64,000 bases of DNA from Aphrocallistes beatrix (GCA_963281255.1 OY725502.1:3100001-3164000), one strand, 5' to 3'. Counted from the first letter of the stretch, positions 1-10,851 are shown. A program made the numbers and translations. Notes: generated from the letters alone by a model not told the origin.

Positions 1-445
1 GAATAAATGCCTGTGAATGCTTTTATTTGTTCTTATTAACCCATTTTACATTGTTCTTGACATTTAAACTTAAAATCCCTTTATCTCACGACTTTAAAAT
101 TTCAAAATTGACCGCTTTAAAATAAAATAAAGTCAAAATTGGTTTGACATAGAGGTTTGAAAATTTCAAGAGTTGTTCCATATCCTAATGCGATGAACGT
201 AGGACCACTCGATTTTCGATATCTTATAAGTTAATGATATTATTGCTGATTTACCAAAAGAAACGTTCGCTTTTTGGTATTTTTTCAGACCCATTTAAAA
301 TTAACAATTTTTGTCATTTTAACTTTCTTTTGGTCCTATGATGTGGAAATATTATAGACTATCTATGATTCAATTTTGGAAGCATTTTTTTCCTTGTCAT
401 GTCATAAATATATTTTGAATGGCCAGAGGTCTACCATTAGGGAGG
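1..445. other. AT-rich intergenic sequence
   Basis: No coding frame, RNA gene or repeat structure is visible here. The stretch leads up to the terminal array of the TTAA-flanked element. Confidence 0.5.
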
Positions 446-453
446 TATTAAAA

Positions 454-578
454 AGTACAGAAAGCATGCTTCTAAGGTACACAAAGCATGTTTCTAAGGT
501 ACACAAAGCATGCTTCTAAGGTACATAAAGCATGCTTCTAAGGTACATAAAGCATGCTTCTTACACAAAGCATGCTTC
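454..578. repeat. 22-bp iteron array, left end
   Basis: Tandem units of about 22 bp contain AAGCATGCTTCTAAGGTACA with small changes. The last unit is shorter. The same unit occurs in inverted orientation at 3350-3416, so this is a subterminal array and not a simple satellite. Confidence 0.85.
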
Positions 579-893
579 AAAGCTAGTCACAATCGTTCCG
601 CCAAATCCTAAATAGGTATTAGAATTTTGAACGAACTTTATATCAAATTTATGTTAATTTTTTTGGTTTATTTTGTCTCTGTTTTGTGATATTTGTTGTT
701 TATTTTCTGTTCTGTTATGTTTCTGTATATTATTATTTACCACACAACAAAATTGTTATGGAAAACGAATTTACTGGGTGTGTTTGTGCCAATGGTGTGT
801 GGGAATAAGTGACACAAATAATGGCCTGTACGAAGACTTTTGGTAGGTTAGTTAGTGTACTTCCTTGATTGATTGAAATTTTGGGTAACTCAA

Positions 894-1439
894 TTATTTG
901 CCATTTTTCGACGAGTTTGTTAACGTTAACGTTGCATAGAAGACAAGTAATAATTTTTGTTGTTCTTCAAAGTTGTCTTCATGTGCTATATTACGTAACG
1001 AACAAGGACGGCGGAACCTGTCAGGCAGGTCAAGCAATTGCCTGACCACTTTTAATTTGCTTCTGCCTGGCCTGACGAATGAAACGTCGGAGCTAGTATG
1101 AACTGCGGAATACCTGTCTGTTTCACATAGTTGTACTGTATCAATCGTTTTCCAGATTGCAACTTTCTGTCCATCACAATTAATTTCATTGTCATGTGTA
1201 AGGTCAATATACTGATTAGGAGTATGCTTTAATTTCCTCTTCTTAGCTCGCTGCTTCTGTTCTTTTTCTTCCTTAACTGAGTTTTGATATTTTCGTTTGG
1301 TTATGTCCTGGAGGATTAAATAGATAAGCACATCATATGTATGTAGTTTCTCAACATTGAAATCACTTACACAATTTCTATTCTTTTTTATATCTTTCTT
1401 GTCTAACATTTGTGAATTACATTGGTCTGGCAGATTCAT
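894..1439 (-). CDS. Unrecognised element-encoded open frame (181 codons)
   Basis: An open frame inside the TTAA-flanked element, rich in Lys/Arg near residues 55-70 (KEEKEQKQRAKKRKLKH), which looks like a nuclear localisation signal. No family is recognised. It lies on the same strand as the 1457-1790 and 2834-3160 frames and could be a 3' exon of one spliced gene. The start Met is uncertain because an upstream splice site could feed it. It has no visible DDE residues or zinc finger. Confidence 0.4.
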   Translation of the reverse strand: MNLPDQCNSQMLDKKDIKKNRNCVSDFNVEKLHTYDVLIYLILQDITKRKYQNSVKEEKEQKQRAKKRKLKHTPNQYIDLTHDNEINCDGQKVAIWKTIDTVQLCETDRYSAVHTSSDVSFVRPGRSKLKVVRQLLDLPDRFRRPCSLRNIAHEDNFEEQQKLLLVFYATLTLTNSSKNGK

Positions 1440-1456
1440 TCCACATTCCTCCTTAT

Positions 1457-1790
1457 TTACTTGATCTTGATCTGTGGGGGCTGCGGGAGGTACAGTAGAA
1501 ATTGGGAAAATTTGTTTAGCACCTGATAATTCTGCAAGAGATCTACTACAATATGGAATCTGTCGATCCAGTAGATAATAGGAGATTCGGGTTGCAATTT
1601 GGGGAAGAATGAGTCTGAATCAGTAGATATATCAGCATCGGCATCCAGATCGTAGTTTGGGAACTCATTTGCATTTGGTTGAGGAGAGGATAAGAACGGA
1701 GATTTTTTATCCAAATGATATTTGGATATATCCTCAAATGGGAGTTCTTTCACCCACCATATAGGTTGTAATTCTTTATGCCCCCAATAA
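1457..1790 (-). CDS. Probable exon with a Trp-rich motif
   Basis: The open frame runs upstream of the first Met (1753) and includes a motif W-G-H-K-E-L-Q-P-I-W-W-V-K-E-L-P-F. This spacing (P-x-W-W-x-x-x-x-P-F) recalls a motif of NRF-1/EWG-type DNA-binding proteins. That is inference from one short motif. An acidic Asp/Ser-rich stretch follows (DLDADADISTDSDS). It is likely an internal exon of the same minus-strand gene as 2834-3160. Confidence 0.35.
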
Positions 1791-1821
1791 TTTCTTGATT
1801 TCCCTATAATATATGAACATA

Positions 1822-1983
1822 CAGTCGAAACCTGTTTTTCTTACCATTTATTTACAGCAAAAATTGTAAGAAAAAACCGGATGAAAATTAATGCAAAGTT
1901 GGAATTCTTTACACAAAAACACGAAAATAAAGTAAGAAAAAACGATAAGAAAAGCCCAGTGTAAGAAGAACCCGTTTAGACTG
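1822..1983. mobile_element. pogo/Tigger-like MITE (162 bp)
   Basis: The ends CAGTCGAAACCTGTTTTTCT and its near complement (ending AGACTG) are flanked by TA on both sides. A degenerate relative lies at 9254-9418. It is nested in the TTAA-flanked element. Confidence 0.75.
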
Positions 1984-2153
1984 TACACATAAATGACTAA
2001 AGAACTTGATGGTGGATATCTCTGTGTATCTCACTATCTGTATAAACCCCTAATATTTATAGTATTGAGCATGCCATCAATACCTATTCTAAATTGTATT
2101 CATTCTAGTGGTGATGGACTATCACTATCGTCCTGTTAGGTAGTATATAGGTA

Positions 2154-2578
2154 CAGTCGACTCCGCTTAATCGGGACACCTTGGTTCCAGGGAGCTTGTC
2201 CCGATTAAGCGGAGTTCCCGATAAAGCGGAGAATTGATATTTCTTGAGTATGAATGGGATATTCTCATATACGCACTAATGACTTCCTATTGCAGTTTCG
2301 CCACTGTATGTCGGATAAAGATACACACCATACGAGTACACATTTTGTTAGCTTTTAGGAGTTTTCTCTGAAGATTAGGGTTTAATGAAAGTACAGTAGA
2401 ATGCGGAGACACATTAATTATGTGTATATGTTGTCTGAATTTAGTTAATCATACCGCAATTTGCCATTTTTGACCTAAATATATCGTATTTGTTCAGATA
2501 AAAGTCAATTTGTATCTTTCAAGTCGTTCATTTTTAAGCCAATCTGTAGAGTTTGTCCCGATTAAGCGGAGTTGACTG
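2154..2578. mobile_element. pogo/Tigger-like MITE (425 bp)
   Basis: The left end reads CAGTCGACTCCGCTTAATCG and the right end is its complement with one change (GGAGTTGACTG). TA duplications sit at 2152-2153 and 2579-2580. Shorter relatives with the same ends are at 16353-16550 and 33864-34051. Confidence 0.85.
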
Positions 2579-2833
2579 TATATATAGTACCTTATTACCT
2601 CGAATAATCGTCCCCCATGGTGTTCGAATAACATAATTATAACCTGGACTCCTCCCAAATTGAATGTATTTTAGAGATTATCATAAACAAAGATAGTTTC
2701 CCAGTAGCTGATAGAGTAAAATACTATATTTCCTCAAATTCTATCCGTATACACTATAACCCTCTGAGTAGGGCTCTAAATTAATAATCGCCTCGGCTAT
2801 TAATCGAGGTAATACAGTATACAGTATAATAAT

Positions 2834-3160
2834 TTACTCACCGATAGATTTTTGAGTAACCCATGAAGTTAATCTCCTCAAAGTAGATACATTGTATTTT
2901 GAGATGTCATTTTCCAGCATATCGATAAACTCGATATCATGTGCTTGCTGTGAAAACTCTGTATCCTGTTTACAGCATAAATTTCGCCAAACTGCTTCCT
3001 TATTTTCATTGACAAAGGATTTGTAAGAATCTGTTCCCATAACACATAAACTACCTTTCCACGTGAACACAAGACCAACAGATTCTCTACTAACTTTAGT
3101 GAAGTTCTTCAAACTCGAAGCAATCATTTGCCTCGCATTTGATTTGGATACTCGAGGCAT
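2834..3160 (-). CDS. First exon of unrecognised TTAA-element gene
   Basis: Starts at the only good Met (MPRVSKSNARQM). It ends in an exon border: the frame reads ...TQKSIG and then meets the consensus donor GTGAGT near 2836-2841, so the apparent stop just after is intronic. About 106 residues. Cys and His are sparse and no known domain is recognised. The position next to the right-hand iteron array, on the same strand as 1457-1790, fits an element-encoded protein driven from the right end. Confidence 0.45.
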   Translation of the reverse strand: MPRVSKSNARQMIASSLKNFTKVSRESVGLVFTWKGSLCVMGTDSYKSFVNENKEAVWRNLCCKQDTEFSQQAHDIEFIDMLENDISKYNVSTLRRLTSWVTQKSIGE

Positions 3161-3349
3161 AAATAATATAGAAGATAAATATAGACCGAGAACAACAAGG
3201 AAATATAGACTAGAAACAAAGTTTATTTATATATAGGGATATGGACCATCCTTTAATAGTATTTCAGCCTATTATAAAGGCATTGTGAGCCCACCAAAGA
3301 AGTCTTTAATTCATAAAAAGTCCACAGGATATTACTATTTGTGTTGTAA

Positions 3350-3416
3350 GAAGCATGCGCGTTATGTACCTTAGAAGCATGCTTTGTGTACGTTAGAAGC
3401 ATGCTTTCTGTACTTT
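3350..3416. repeat. Iteron array, right end (inverted)
   Basis: Three inverted copies of the AAGCATGCTT unit with the same flank (TGTACTTTTTAA) as the left array in reverse. It marks the right end of the 448-3420 element. Confidence 0.85.
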
Positions 3417-3422
3417 TTAATA

Positions 3423-3740
3423 TATGCATTAGGATGTGCTAGCGAAAAACGAAAAAAACTGACTTGACATGAGAATCAAAAGCGTTTTGGAATGGGAAGT
3501 ATTTCTAGAAGGAGATACGTGCCCACGCTTAACATCTCTTATAGCTCTACTTTCATCGTATGCTGTTAGCTAAATCAAATGGTTTTTCGCGGGCGGTATC
3601 CTTAAATCCTATCTTGTATTGCAAGTTTCTCAAGTATGGGTTAACTAAATGCTAGATTATAGTTTATATATATCTAACTCTCAAGTTTAAAAAAAGAATT
3701 TATATTGATTCTCCAAATTAGAAAGTCAAGTTATTATGTT
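3423..3740. other. Unannotated AT-rich spacer
   Basis: No gene, repeat or terminal structure is seen between the TTAA-flanked element and the first family A copy. Confidence 0.4.
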
Positions 3741-4478
3741 TACAAGCGCGCTTCGCTTGCTTGCGCTGTGCGGCTGGCGGATATAAAGTGTCCGCCGGAG
3801 GCGTCCTTTGGGCGCCTGGGGTCACATTGAGTAATTATAAGGGAAATAACATCTCTAATACGTCTGTCCTACTGTTATAATCGATATCGCAAGAAAAATC
3901 ACCAAATTTATTAATTTTTAAAATTTTGATGAGTAATGATGACGTCATAACAAAGTGATGAGTCATCATTTTTTGCATCACATGTGAGGTGTGTTAATTC
4001 TATTAAAATTTCAGCCTTCTATCTCCGATAATGGCTGAGTTATGCTCAAATAACTGTATTGCTTAGCTTTTAAAAATGTGACAATAACGTCATAATTCCA
4101 TGATGAGTCGACGTCTGATCTCAGAACTTAGTGGAGCCATAGCCAAAAGTCTGAAATTTTAATAGAATGTGTATATTAATACATCTCACATATGATATTA
4201 CTTTCATAAAACAATGATAACTCATCACTCTGTTATGACGTCATCATTACGCATCAAAATTAAAAAAACTGAGAAATTTAGTGATTTTTCGTACGATATC
4301 GATTATAACAGTATTCAGAGATGTTATCTCCCATATAATTAATCAATGGTAACCACAGGCGCCCAAAGGGCGCCTCCGACGGACACTTTGTGTCCGCCAG
4401 CCGCGCAGCGCAAGCAAGCGAAGCGCGCTTGAATATATATATATGCACAAACATTAATCGAGTTTTAATAGTAAGGAT
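3741..4478 (-). mobile_element. Family A (Helentron/HINE-like) copy 1, inverted composite
   Basis: On the minus strand it begins with the family 5' end ATCCTTACTATTAAAACTCG at 4478. A (TA)n stretch follows, then an inverted partial copy including the GC-rich terminus (4345-4430), and then the body in normal order to the terminus TACAAGCGCGC at 3741. It is thus two terminal halves in opposite orientation, about 350 bp each. The hairpin GGCGGACAC..GTGTCCGCC, the GGCGCC hairpin, TGACGTCA and TGAGTCA boxes are present. Confidence 0.8.
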
Positions 4479-4489
4479 GGGAGGCTGGG

Positions 4490-4681
4490 GTCAAATCCGT
4501 TTTTAACTATGGGTCAATTTAAAGAACATTACAAAATTTTAAATTGGCCCATAACTCAAAAAACAATTTGGAATGAAATATAACTTATTACGCAACAGGA
4601 TGGTGACTAATCACCATGTTTCAACGAAAATGCATACTTTGATATCACGTTTATATATGCATGTAATAAATTCTTAAGGTC
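4490..4681. mobile_element. Fragment of P-derived (family B-like) repeat, left of Ginger insertion
   Basis: This resembles the right arm of family B fold-backs: a segment like TATAACTTATTACGCAACAG, then TTTATATATGC and ATAAATTCTTAAG. It breaks at the Ginger-like insertion at 4682 and resumes at 10745 (TATTATGCATGG), matching the order seen in intact family B copies (35237-36161). Confidence 0.5.
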
Positions 4682-5117
4682 TGTTGTGTCGTATTTTGAG
4701 GCGCATCGTATATTGAGGCACTTATATTACTGGACCAGGGATACTCAATGAAAATTGTATACTATCGCATTTTGAGGCGTTTATATCAGTGAACTAGGGA
4801 TGCTCAATGGATATCATATACTATCGTATTTTGAGGCACTTGCTTTTAATTTTTTTGCGTTTTACCAGTTTTCCATTGCTATTTTGTATCAAACTGTAGC
4901 GTCTAGAGGCGTAAGATTATGAGACAAAAATTCTTAATTTATTGTGTATAATTGATTTTATAATTTCTGGGGCCGAATTCGCTAACTTAGAATTCATTTT
5001 TTAAATTTTCAGTGCTATTCTAAGACTATTTCTAAGAATTGCTAAAATTTCTTAGAATTAATATGGAATTCTTAAACAGGAAATTCTTGACGGATTCTAG
5101 AAAATATTTTAAGATTA

Positions 5118-5461
5118 CACTTGAACCTCTCTTATCCGGACCTCCGGTATCCGGGCACCTCTCTCAACCGGGCAGCCCTTTCGACATTTAGTCAATATGC
5201 ATTGTCCTATTTTCAAGTCAATTATTAACCACAATTCCAGCAATCATTATCATGTAATATTATTTTTTGACATTAATATGTAATTAGTAAAACTTTGGGT
5301 TTTGCGTACTCGTATATTGTCTTGGTACGTAAATATTATAGAATAACCTCATGTGCATATACATGTTTTCGAATTATCCGGGCAAATTCTGTTATCCGGG
5401 CACCCTCTGTTATCCGGGCACCCTCCGGTCCGGCACTGCCCGGATAAGAGAGGTTCGAGTG
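5118..5461. mobile_element. pogo/Tigger-like MITE (344 bp)
   Basis: The ends CACTTGAACCTCTCTTATCC and the complement (GGATAAGAGAGGTTCGAGTG) have TA on both sides (5116-5117, 5462-5463). CCGGGCA repeats sit inside both ends. Confidence 0.85.
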
Positions 5462-5689
5462 TAATTCAAATATTTTTTACATGTCGCGTATTGGTTTTGC
5501 AGGAAATAGAGCAAGGCAATACTTAAAACAGTATGTAGCGAATGACTTGGATAACCCAATCAAAGAGAGTGAATTATTGATTATAATAATCAGGAAAACA
5601 GCAAAATCTTCGGTTTTATAATGATAATACGTACAAGTTTTAAATTTAAAGGTAATTAAAAAATTACAAAATGCTACAATTATTTAGGT

Positions 5690-5985
5690 CGACCATCTGA
5701 GCTCGAGTATCTGGGGTCGAGTATCTGAGGTCGAGTATCTGGGATCGAGTATCTGGGATCGAGTATATGAGGTCGAGTATATGAGGTCGAGTATCTGGAA
5801 GAGAGTATCTGGGATCGAGTATCTGAGGTCGAGTATCTGAGGTCGAGTATCTGAGGTCGAGTATCTGGGGTCGAGTACCTGGGATCGAGTATATGAGGTC
5901 GAGTATATGAGGTCGAGTATCTGGAAGAGAGTATCTGGGATCGAGTATCTGGGATCGAGTATCTGAGGTCGAGTATCTGGGGTCG
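5690..5985. repeat. 14-bp minisatellite
   Basis: About twenty units of GTCGAGTATCTGAG, with variants ctggg/ctgag/tatgag. A higher-order block, including an aagagagtatctggg variant, appears twice. It lies in the 3' half of the Ginger-like element. Confidence 0.9.
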
Positions 5986-8127
5986 AAAATTTAAAAAATA
6001 ATTCGGCTAAAATAGTGAATACTTACCACATAATACAATACTTTGTGAGTATAACGAGCAGTCTGGATATCTGTAAAGTGAGGGTAGAGATCTGCTGTAG
6101 TCCATCCTAGCACTGTCTCGATGATACCCCTCTTCTAAGCATATATTATTATTATTTTAAAAATTATAATTTTAAAGTATACAAACAAACTTTGCATGTT
6201 GCGCTGCGTGACTGGTCACTCACAGAAGTTTAATTAAAAGAGGAAGAGTTTTCATATTCCATTTAGATATTTGAACTTACAAGCCGATCTTCTTCTGCAT
6301 CTTTCAAAAACTGAAACATGAGTGTATTGGGCACATATTTATGAATCTTATTTTGCATGCTGTGCAATTGTTCGTGTAGAGGAGTCATGAAAGTTCCATT
6401 TCGTACGTTTTGCACCAAAATTTCCTAGTGAGAAGTAATCATATGGAATTGACAGCTGGATAGACAAGTTCACAGAATTATTTGTAATAATTATCGTAAT
6501 TAAACGTAATATACGTATTGTATTAACAGTAATATAATAACTGGAATGCTACAAAAGAAAAAAGAAAGCCAATCTTACTTTTAGGTTAGCTAGGTGGGAA
6601 AAGATGGATTCTTTTGAAAATCCAAAAAGTTGTGGAGTCTAGAAAATGAAAGAGATCGTACTTCACACTACATAATATAATTTCAAGCCCATCCATCTAT
6701 AATCTTCAAAATTTAATTACCTGAGCAAATTCAATTCTAGATCGATTGCAGCTAACATTATCTGTAGCTTTCCGTTTCCTCCCTCGGGGTTTAGCAGATC
6801 TTTCAAAATAAGGCCGTACGATATGGATGGGAATTTTCTTATCCTGTTTGGTTTTTAATTCTTCCTTTCAAACCGTAACATGACTATCCGTTACCTCTGC
6901 TACTGTAAGCGGTCCGAAATATTTGGGTTGTTTCTTAGTGTTTGGTAAATGCTTTAGTTTCGGCATATTCGTATACAGGATTTTATCATCCTTCTTCAGA
7001 GAGGAACTAAGTATTGGAATGATAGGAAGGAAGGTCATGAACACACATTATTTTTAATATACTGCAACAAATCGACACTAGCATTTAAACTCACCATCCT
7101 ACATTGACCTTCTTGTTATATTGTATTCTCTGTTTTATCTGTTCAAAACAGATAGAGTCAATAGCCGACTTCTGGGTTGCTGCGCGAGATTCCTCTAGAA
7201 TAAGAAATTCTTCCAGGTGCTAGTCAGACGGTGGAGAAAGCACATCGATCTGTTCTGGATCACCTTGTGGAGCTAGCACTTCTGTAAGAATAGCTTCCTC
7301 CATCTCAAAATCCTCATCGGGATTAGAATCCAGATCATTGATAGCGGAAAGAAGATCTTCATACCTAGATTCCCTTCCCCACATCACTTTGAACGCTGTT
7401 TGTCCATGAGATCTTTTCTTTGTTGAATTCATTGCAATCGTTGCGGACTTGAGTAGTTTCGACCAATGATCTCCAGTCTGAATCTCCATTTCTACCAGCT
7501 TTCTATAATGAAAATATCATCAATAAGTAAGGACGGCATCAAGAGATCTGATCATATCTGAGTAATTAATAGATAAATTTACCTTTTGAGAATCTTATTG
7601 TGTGCTTCTACTAAACCATTTGCCAATGGGTGGTACGCCCGAGTGCTACGGTTATCAACATGTAGCTCCTGATGAAATTGCTGGAACATCTAATACATTG
7701 AAGCTAAATAAATTATAGTTTCTATCGAAATGTAGAGCGGTATTATACTATCTAAATTACTTACACTACTTGTGAACTCTTTTCCTTGATCATGCTGGAT
7801 AATATTAGGTAATCCAACATATAGGTAAATGTCTTTGAGATTATTGACAACTTCTTCTGAGGTTTTTGATTTTAGAGGCCGGGTTACAACATACTTGCTG
7901 AGATAGCAAACAGTCACTAAAATATGTTTATAACCCTCTTCACTCTCGGCAAGGTCACAAATAAGGTCCATTCCTATGTGTTTCCATGGAAGAGATGGCG
8001 GTGGGATAGGTTGGAGTTTCTTTTGTGGCTGAGGTGGTAAAGCCGCTTCCGTTTGACAGATATGGCAAGTCCTCACCTATCAATACATACAAGTCACTTT
8101 TATCATATTGAATTCGATGGTGGAATT

Positions 8128-8185
8128 ATCCTTACTATTAAAACTCGATTAATCTATATATATCTATATATCTATATATCTATAT

Positions 8186-8269
<84 letters not shown>

Positions 8270-8764
8270 GTAACGAATTGATTGAAGAAACTGCCGGTCA
8301 TAGAAAGCTAATTTTTGGCATGTGGGAGTCTTTTGGCTATGGCTCCAGTAAGTTCTGAGCTCAGAGCAAAATATCGACTCATCATGGAAATATGACGTCA
8401 TTGTCACATTTTTAAAAGTTATGCAACACAGTTATTCGAGCATAACTCAGCCATTATAAGAGATAGAAGGCTGAAATTTTAATAGAATATGTATACTAAC
8501 ATATCTCACATATGATACGACTATCATCAAAAAATGATGACTCATCACTTTGTAATGACGTCATCATTACTCATCAAAAATTTTAAAAATTGACAAATTC
8601 GGTGCTTTTTCGTGCGATATCGATTATAATAGTAGGAGATACGTATTTAGAGATGTTATCTCCAATATAATTAATCAACGGTGACCACAGGCGACCGAAG
8701 GGAGCCTCCGGCGGACACAAAGTGTCCGCCAGCCGCGCAGCGCAAGCAAGCGAAGCGCACTTGT
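8128..8764 (+). mobile_element. Family A copy 2, full length
   Basis: Runs from ATCCTTACTATTAAAACTCG through a long (TA)n tract (about 8155-8269), the conserved body (ATCTGTAACGAATTGATTG onward), TGACGTCA boxes and the double hairpin to GCGCACTTGTA. It sits in the intron between exons 2 and 3 of the Ginger-like gene, so that intron tolerated it. Confidence 0.85.
8155..8269. repeat. (TA)n microsatellite
   Basis: A nearly pure TA tract inside family A copy 2. Short open frames that translate it as Tyr-Ile repeats are artefacts. Confidence 0.95.
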
Positions 8765-9253
8765 ACTTGTTAAACCAAAAAAATATTTAAATCACTAAAA
8801 AAACTCACATAGTGTTCAATGTCCTTGTACATTTCTGCCCATGTCTATCGTTGCCGAATAGAATGGACGGTAGCATTCATTCCTGGATCAGCGAGTTCAT
8901 CTTGGAACTTCTTGTAGATTTCTGGCAGCTGAGATTTCAAAGGGACTTCCAGATCCTTTTCAGTGCCTTTCACGTTCACTCTCTAGCAATTAAAAATGAT
9001 AGACTATATAAAAACTTGGGACAGTTGAGCGGTTTTAGCCCGTTCTAAAATATCTAATGAACCGAGTTGTACCAAATTAGCACCCGAAATGATATCTAAG
9101 GCAATATATCATTAAATATTTACATTGATATCGTAGGTACCAACAGATTCTAAGTAGTTGTTATTTATAACGACTTCGAAGCTGACTAACTCCCAATTTT
9201 CAATCAATTTTTGACATCTTTGCAAAAGTAGCTATGTCAAAATAAATGTAAAA

Positions 9254-9418
9254 CAGTCGAAACTGGGTTTTCCTTACTATTTTTTTACAGGTCCAAACGG
9301 TAAGGAGAAATCGATGGAAACTAATAAAGGTGAACTTTTACGTTTATAAATATTCTGAGATAGTAAAAAAGAACGATAAGTAGGAAAAACCTGGCGTAAG
9401 AAAAAATTGGTTTCGACC
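9254..9418. mobile_element. Degenerate pogo-like MITE
   Basis: The ends (CAGTCGAAACTGGGTTTTCC and a complement ending TTTCGACCG) match the MITE at 1822-1983. The TA duplication is clear only on the right. Confidence 0.6.
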
Positions 9419-10744
9419 GTATTAATAATTGCTAATAAAAATCCAATTTTATCGCAATCAGAACTCTATTTGTTGCAGTCACCACTATCTGTAGTATGGT
9501 GTTACTACATTGATTTGAATTACAGTATAAAATGTCTTCATCACTCAATATCTTACGTAACATGAAGGCTGCTGAATAATAAATAACATTGAAGTACTTT
9601 GATGTAATAACCAATATTATTATTACATGTCACGAATATTTATTCCAGTAACGGCTGGTTAATTCAATATCGTTTTATGAGTCGATGGGATTTAATCCAT
9701 CTCTAAATACCCTTTGATTAGTCAAATTATTATATGTACAAGTGTATTGACTTCAAGTAAGAACAGAACATATGTCATATCAGAATTTTCGAATTCATAA
9801 TCTTATAACTTCACAAACTATTCATATTCAATGTTGATATATTATCCCTAAATAATTTGAAAGCAAAAGAAAACAATTGCAAAGCTTCGTAGTATGTCGT
9901 AGGGCTTAAATTGATTACAGAATTAACTAAGCGTGTGGATAACCAGCCTCTCTTAGGCGAAATAAAATCAACTTATTTAAGTCTACTAAATTAAAATACT
10001 TATCATCTCAGCCTGGACCAACTCCTATTCACTGTGCTAAGAATTTATTAATTATATTAGAGTTCTTTTTTTGTTCTTAAACCTATGTAAACTAACCCTC
10101 TAAATTATTAATTTTCATGAAAAAGCGTTAATATTTAAGGAAATTGATTTGGTTATTCCTAAATCACTGGGTACGTGCATTTTAGAAAAAAAATTGACAT
10201 GATGTATGGAATCTGGTCAAATTTATAGCAAATTTCAATCTAAATGTACATTTTTGGGTAAACGAAAACAAATCTTTACATCTGGGGCGCGTTGATTCGC
10301 AAAGGCTAGAAGCCCTGAAGGGATGCTAAAAGGAAAAATGTTTTTCATAAGCTAAATAAAGAAATGTATAAAAACAAACCTTGTAGAGTCTGCCGGAATC
10401 TCAGATAAAATAGGGGACACTTTTCTTTTATAATTCCATTTCGTACTCCGTGACGCCAATGCCTCTTCAGGGTAAGTTTCTTCTGTAAGAAACTTAATTA
10501 TCCTTTGATATTCGTCAGAGTCCATTTCAAAACAGAAAAAGTCAAATTGAAATCAAATAAAAAATACAAGTATAGATTTATGTTCAAAATATACAATATT
10601 AATTTCTTTGTCAGTATTTATACTTAAGTAAATGTGTGCTAACGCCTCAAAATACGATAGTATACAATTATCATTGAGTATCCCTGGTCCAGTAACATAA
10701 GCGTCTCAAAATACGATGCGCCTCAAAATACGATACAACAGGTC

Positions 10745-10840
10745 TATTATGCATGGATGATGCTTTTACGATATGTTGTATGTATATATATTCGATGATC
10801 TTCCATTTATCCATAATCACGGTTCTCAAAGTTAGTGAAT
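10745..10840. mobile_element. P-derived repeat fragment, right of Ginger insertion
   Basis: Continuation of the repeat broken at 4681. The junction tattatgcatgg corresponds to tattgtgcgtgg in intact family B copies. Confidence 0.45.
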
Positions 10841-10851
10841 AGCCCTGTTGT

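Larger units (their letters stand above)
448..3420 (-). mobile_element. TTAA-flanked DNA transposon with subterminal iterons
   Basis: Both edges carry TTAA (448-451 and 3417-3420). Inside it are matching inverted ends reading AAAGTACAGAAAGCATGCTT on the left and, on the other strand, on the right. The left end holds about six copies of the palindrome AAGCATGCTT (one or two with base changes) spaced near 22 bp (461-578). The right end holds three (3354-3405). TTAA duplications are known for piggyBac and Kolobok elements, so one of these is the likely superfamily. The interior carries minus-strand open frames with splice signals at 2834-3160, 1457-1790 and 894-1439, and two TA-flanked MITEs. 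No recognisable transposase catalytic domain is visible, so classification is open. Confidence 0.7.
6027..10525 (-). pseudogene. Ginger-type integrase/transposase, at least 10 exons, with nonsense codons
   Basis: Exons inferred from GT-AG signals and frame: 10525-10380 (start MDSDEYQRIIKFL), 8982-8809, 8076-7765, 7689-7583, 7502-7095, 7006-6721, 6638-6579, 6424-6281 and 6134-6027. An exon between the first two, and the 3' end, may be missed. Exons 2-3 form the HHCC zinc-binding domain (H in ATVHSIR; CHICQTE). The DDE core follows: D in HIGMDLICDL, D in QHDQGKEF, E in NGLVEAHNK, all intact. Exon 7006-6721 carries the GPY/F motif (KYFGPLTVAEV). Stops interrupt exon 2 (before TWAEMYKDI), exon 5 (before HLEEFL) and the GPY/F exon. 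Cutting and joining of transposon DNA in the nucleus is the expected role of the family. The introns exclude a recent retroelement origin. Confidence 0.8.
4682..10740 (-). mobile_element. Ginger-like DNA transposon (6.06 kb)
   Basis: The termini are long inverted repeats starting TGTTGTGTCGTATTTTGAGG at 4682 and the complement, ending ACAACA, at 10740. They stay alignable for ~120 bp and contain repeated TCGTATTTTGAGGCG units. The 4-bp sequence GGTC is duplicated at 4678-4681 and 10741-10744. Ginger elements are known for 4-bp duplications and a retroviral-type integrase. Here the minus strand encodes a multi-exon integrase (see 6027-10525). Nested insertions are a pogo-like MITE (5118-5461), a 14-bp minisatellite (about 5690-5985), family A copy 2 (8128-8764) and a small MITE (9254-9418). 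The host site is a P-derived repeat. Confidence 0.85.

Noticed and set aside
454-578. CRISPR-like array
   Set aside because: 22-bp units with no unique spacers, mirrored at the other end of a transposon.
8053-8407. Open frames of Tyr-Ile repeats on both strands
   Set aside because: Translation of a (TA)n tract inside family A copy 2.
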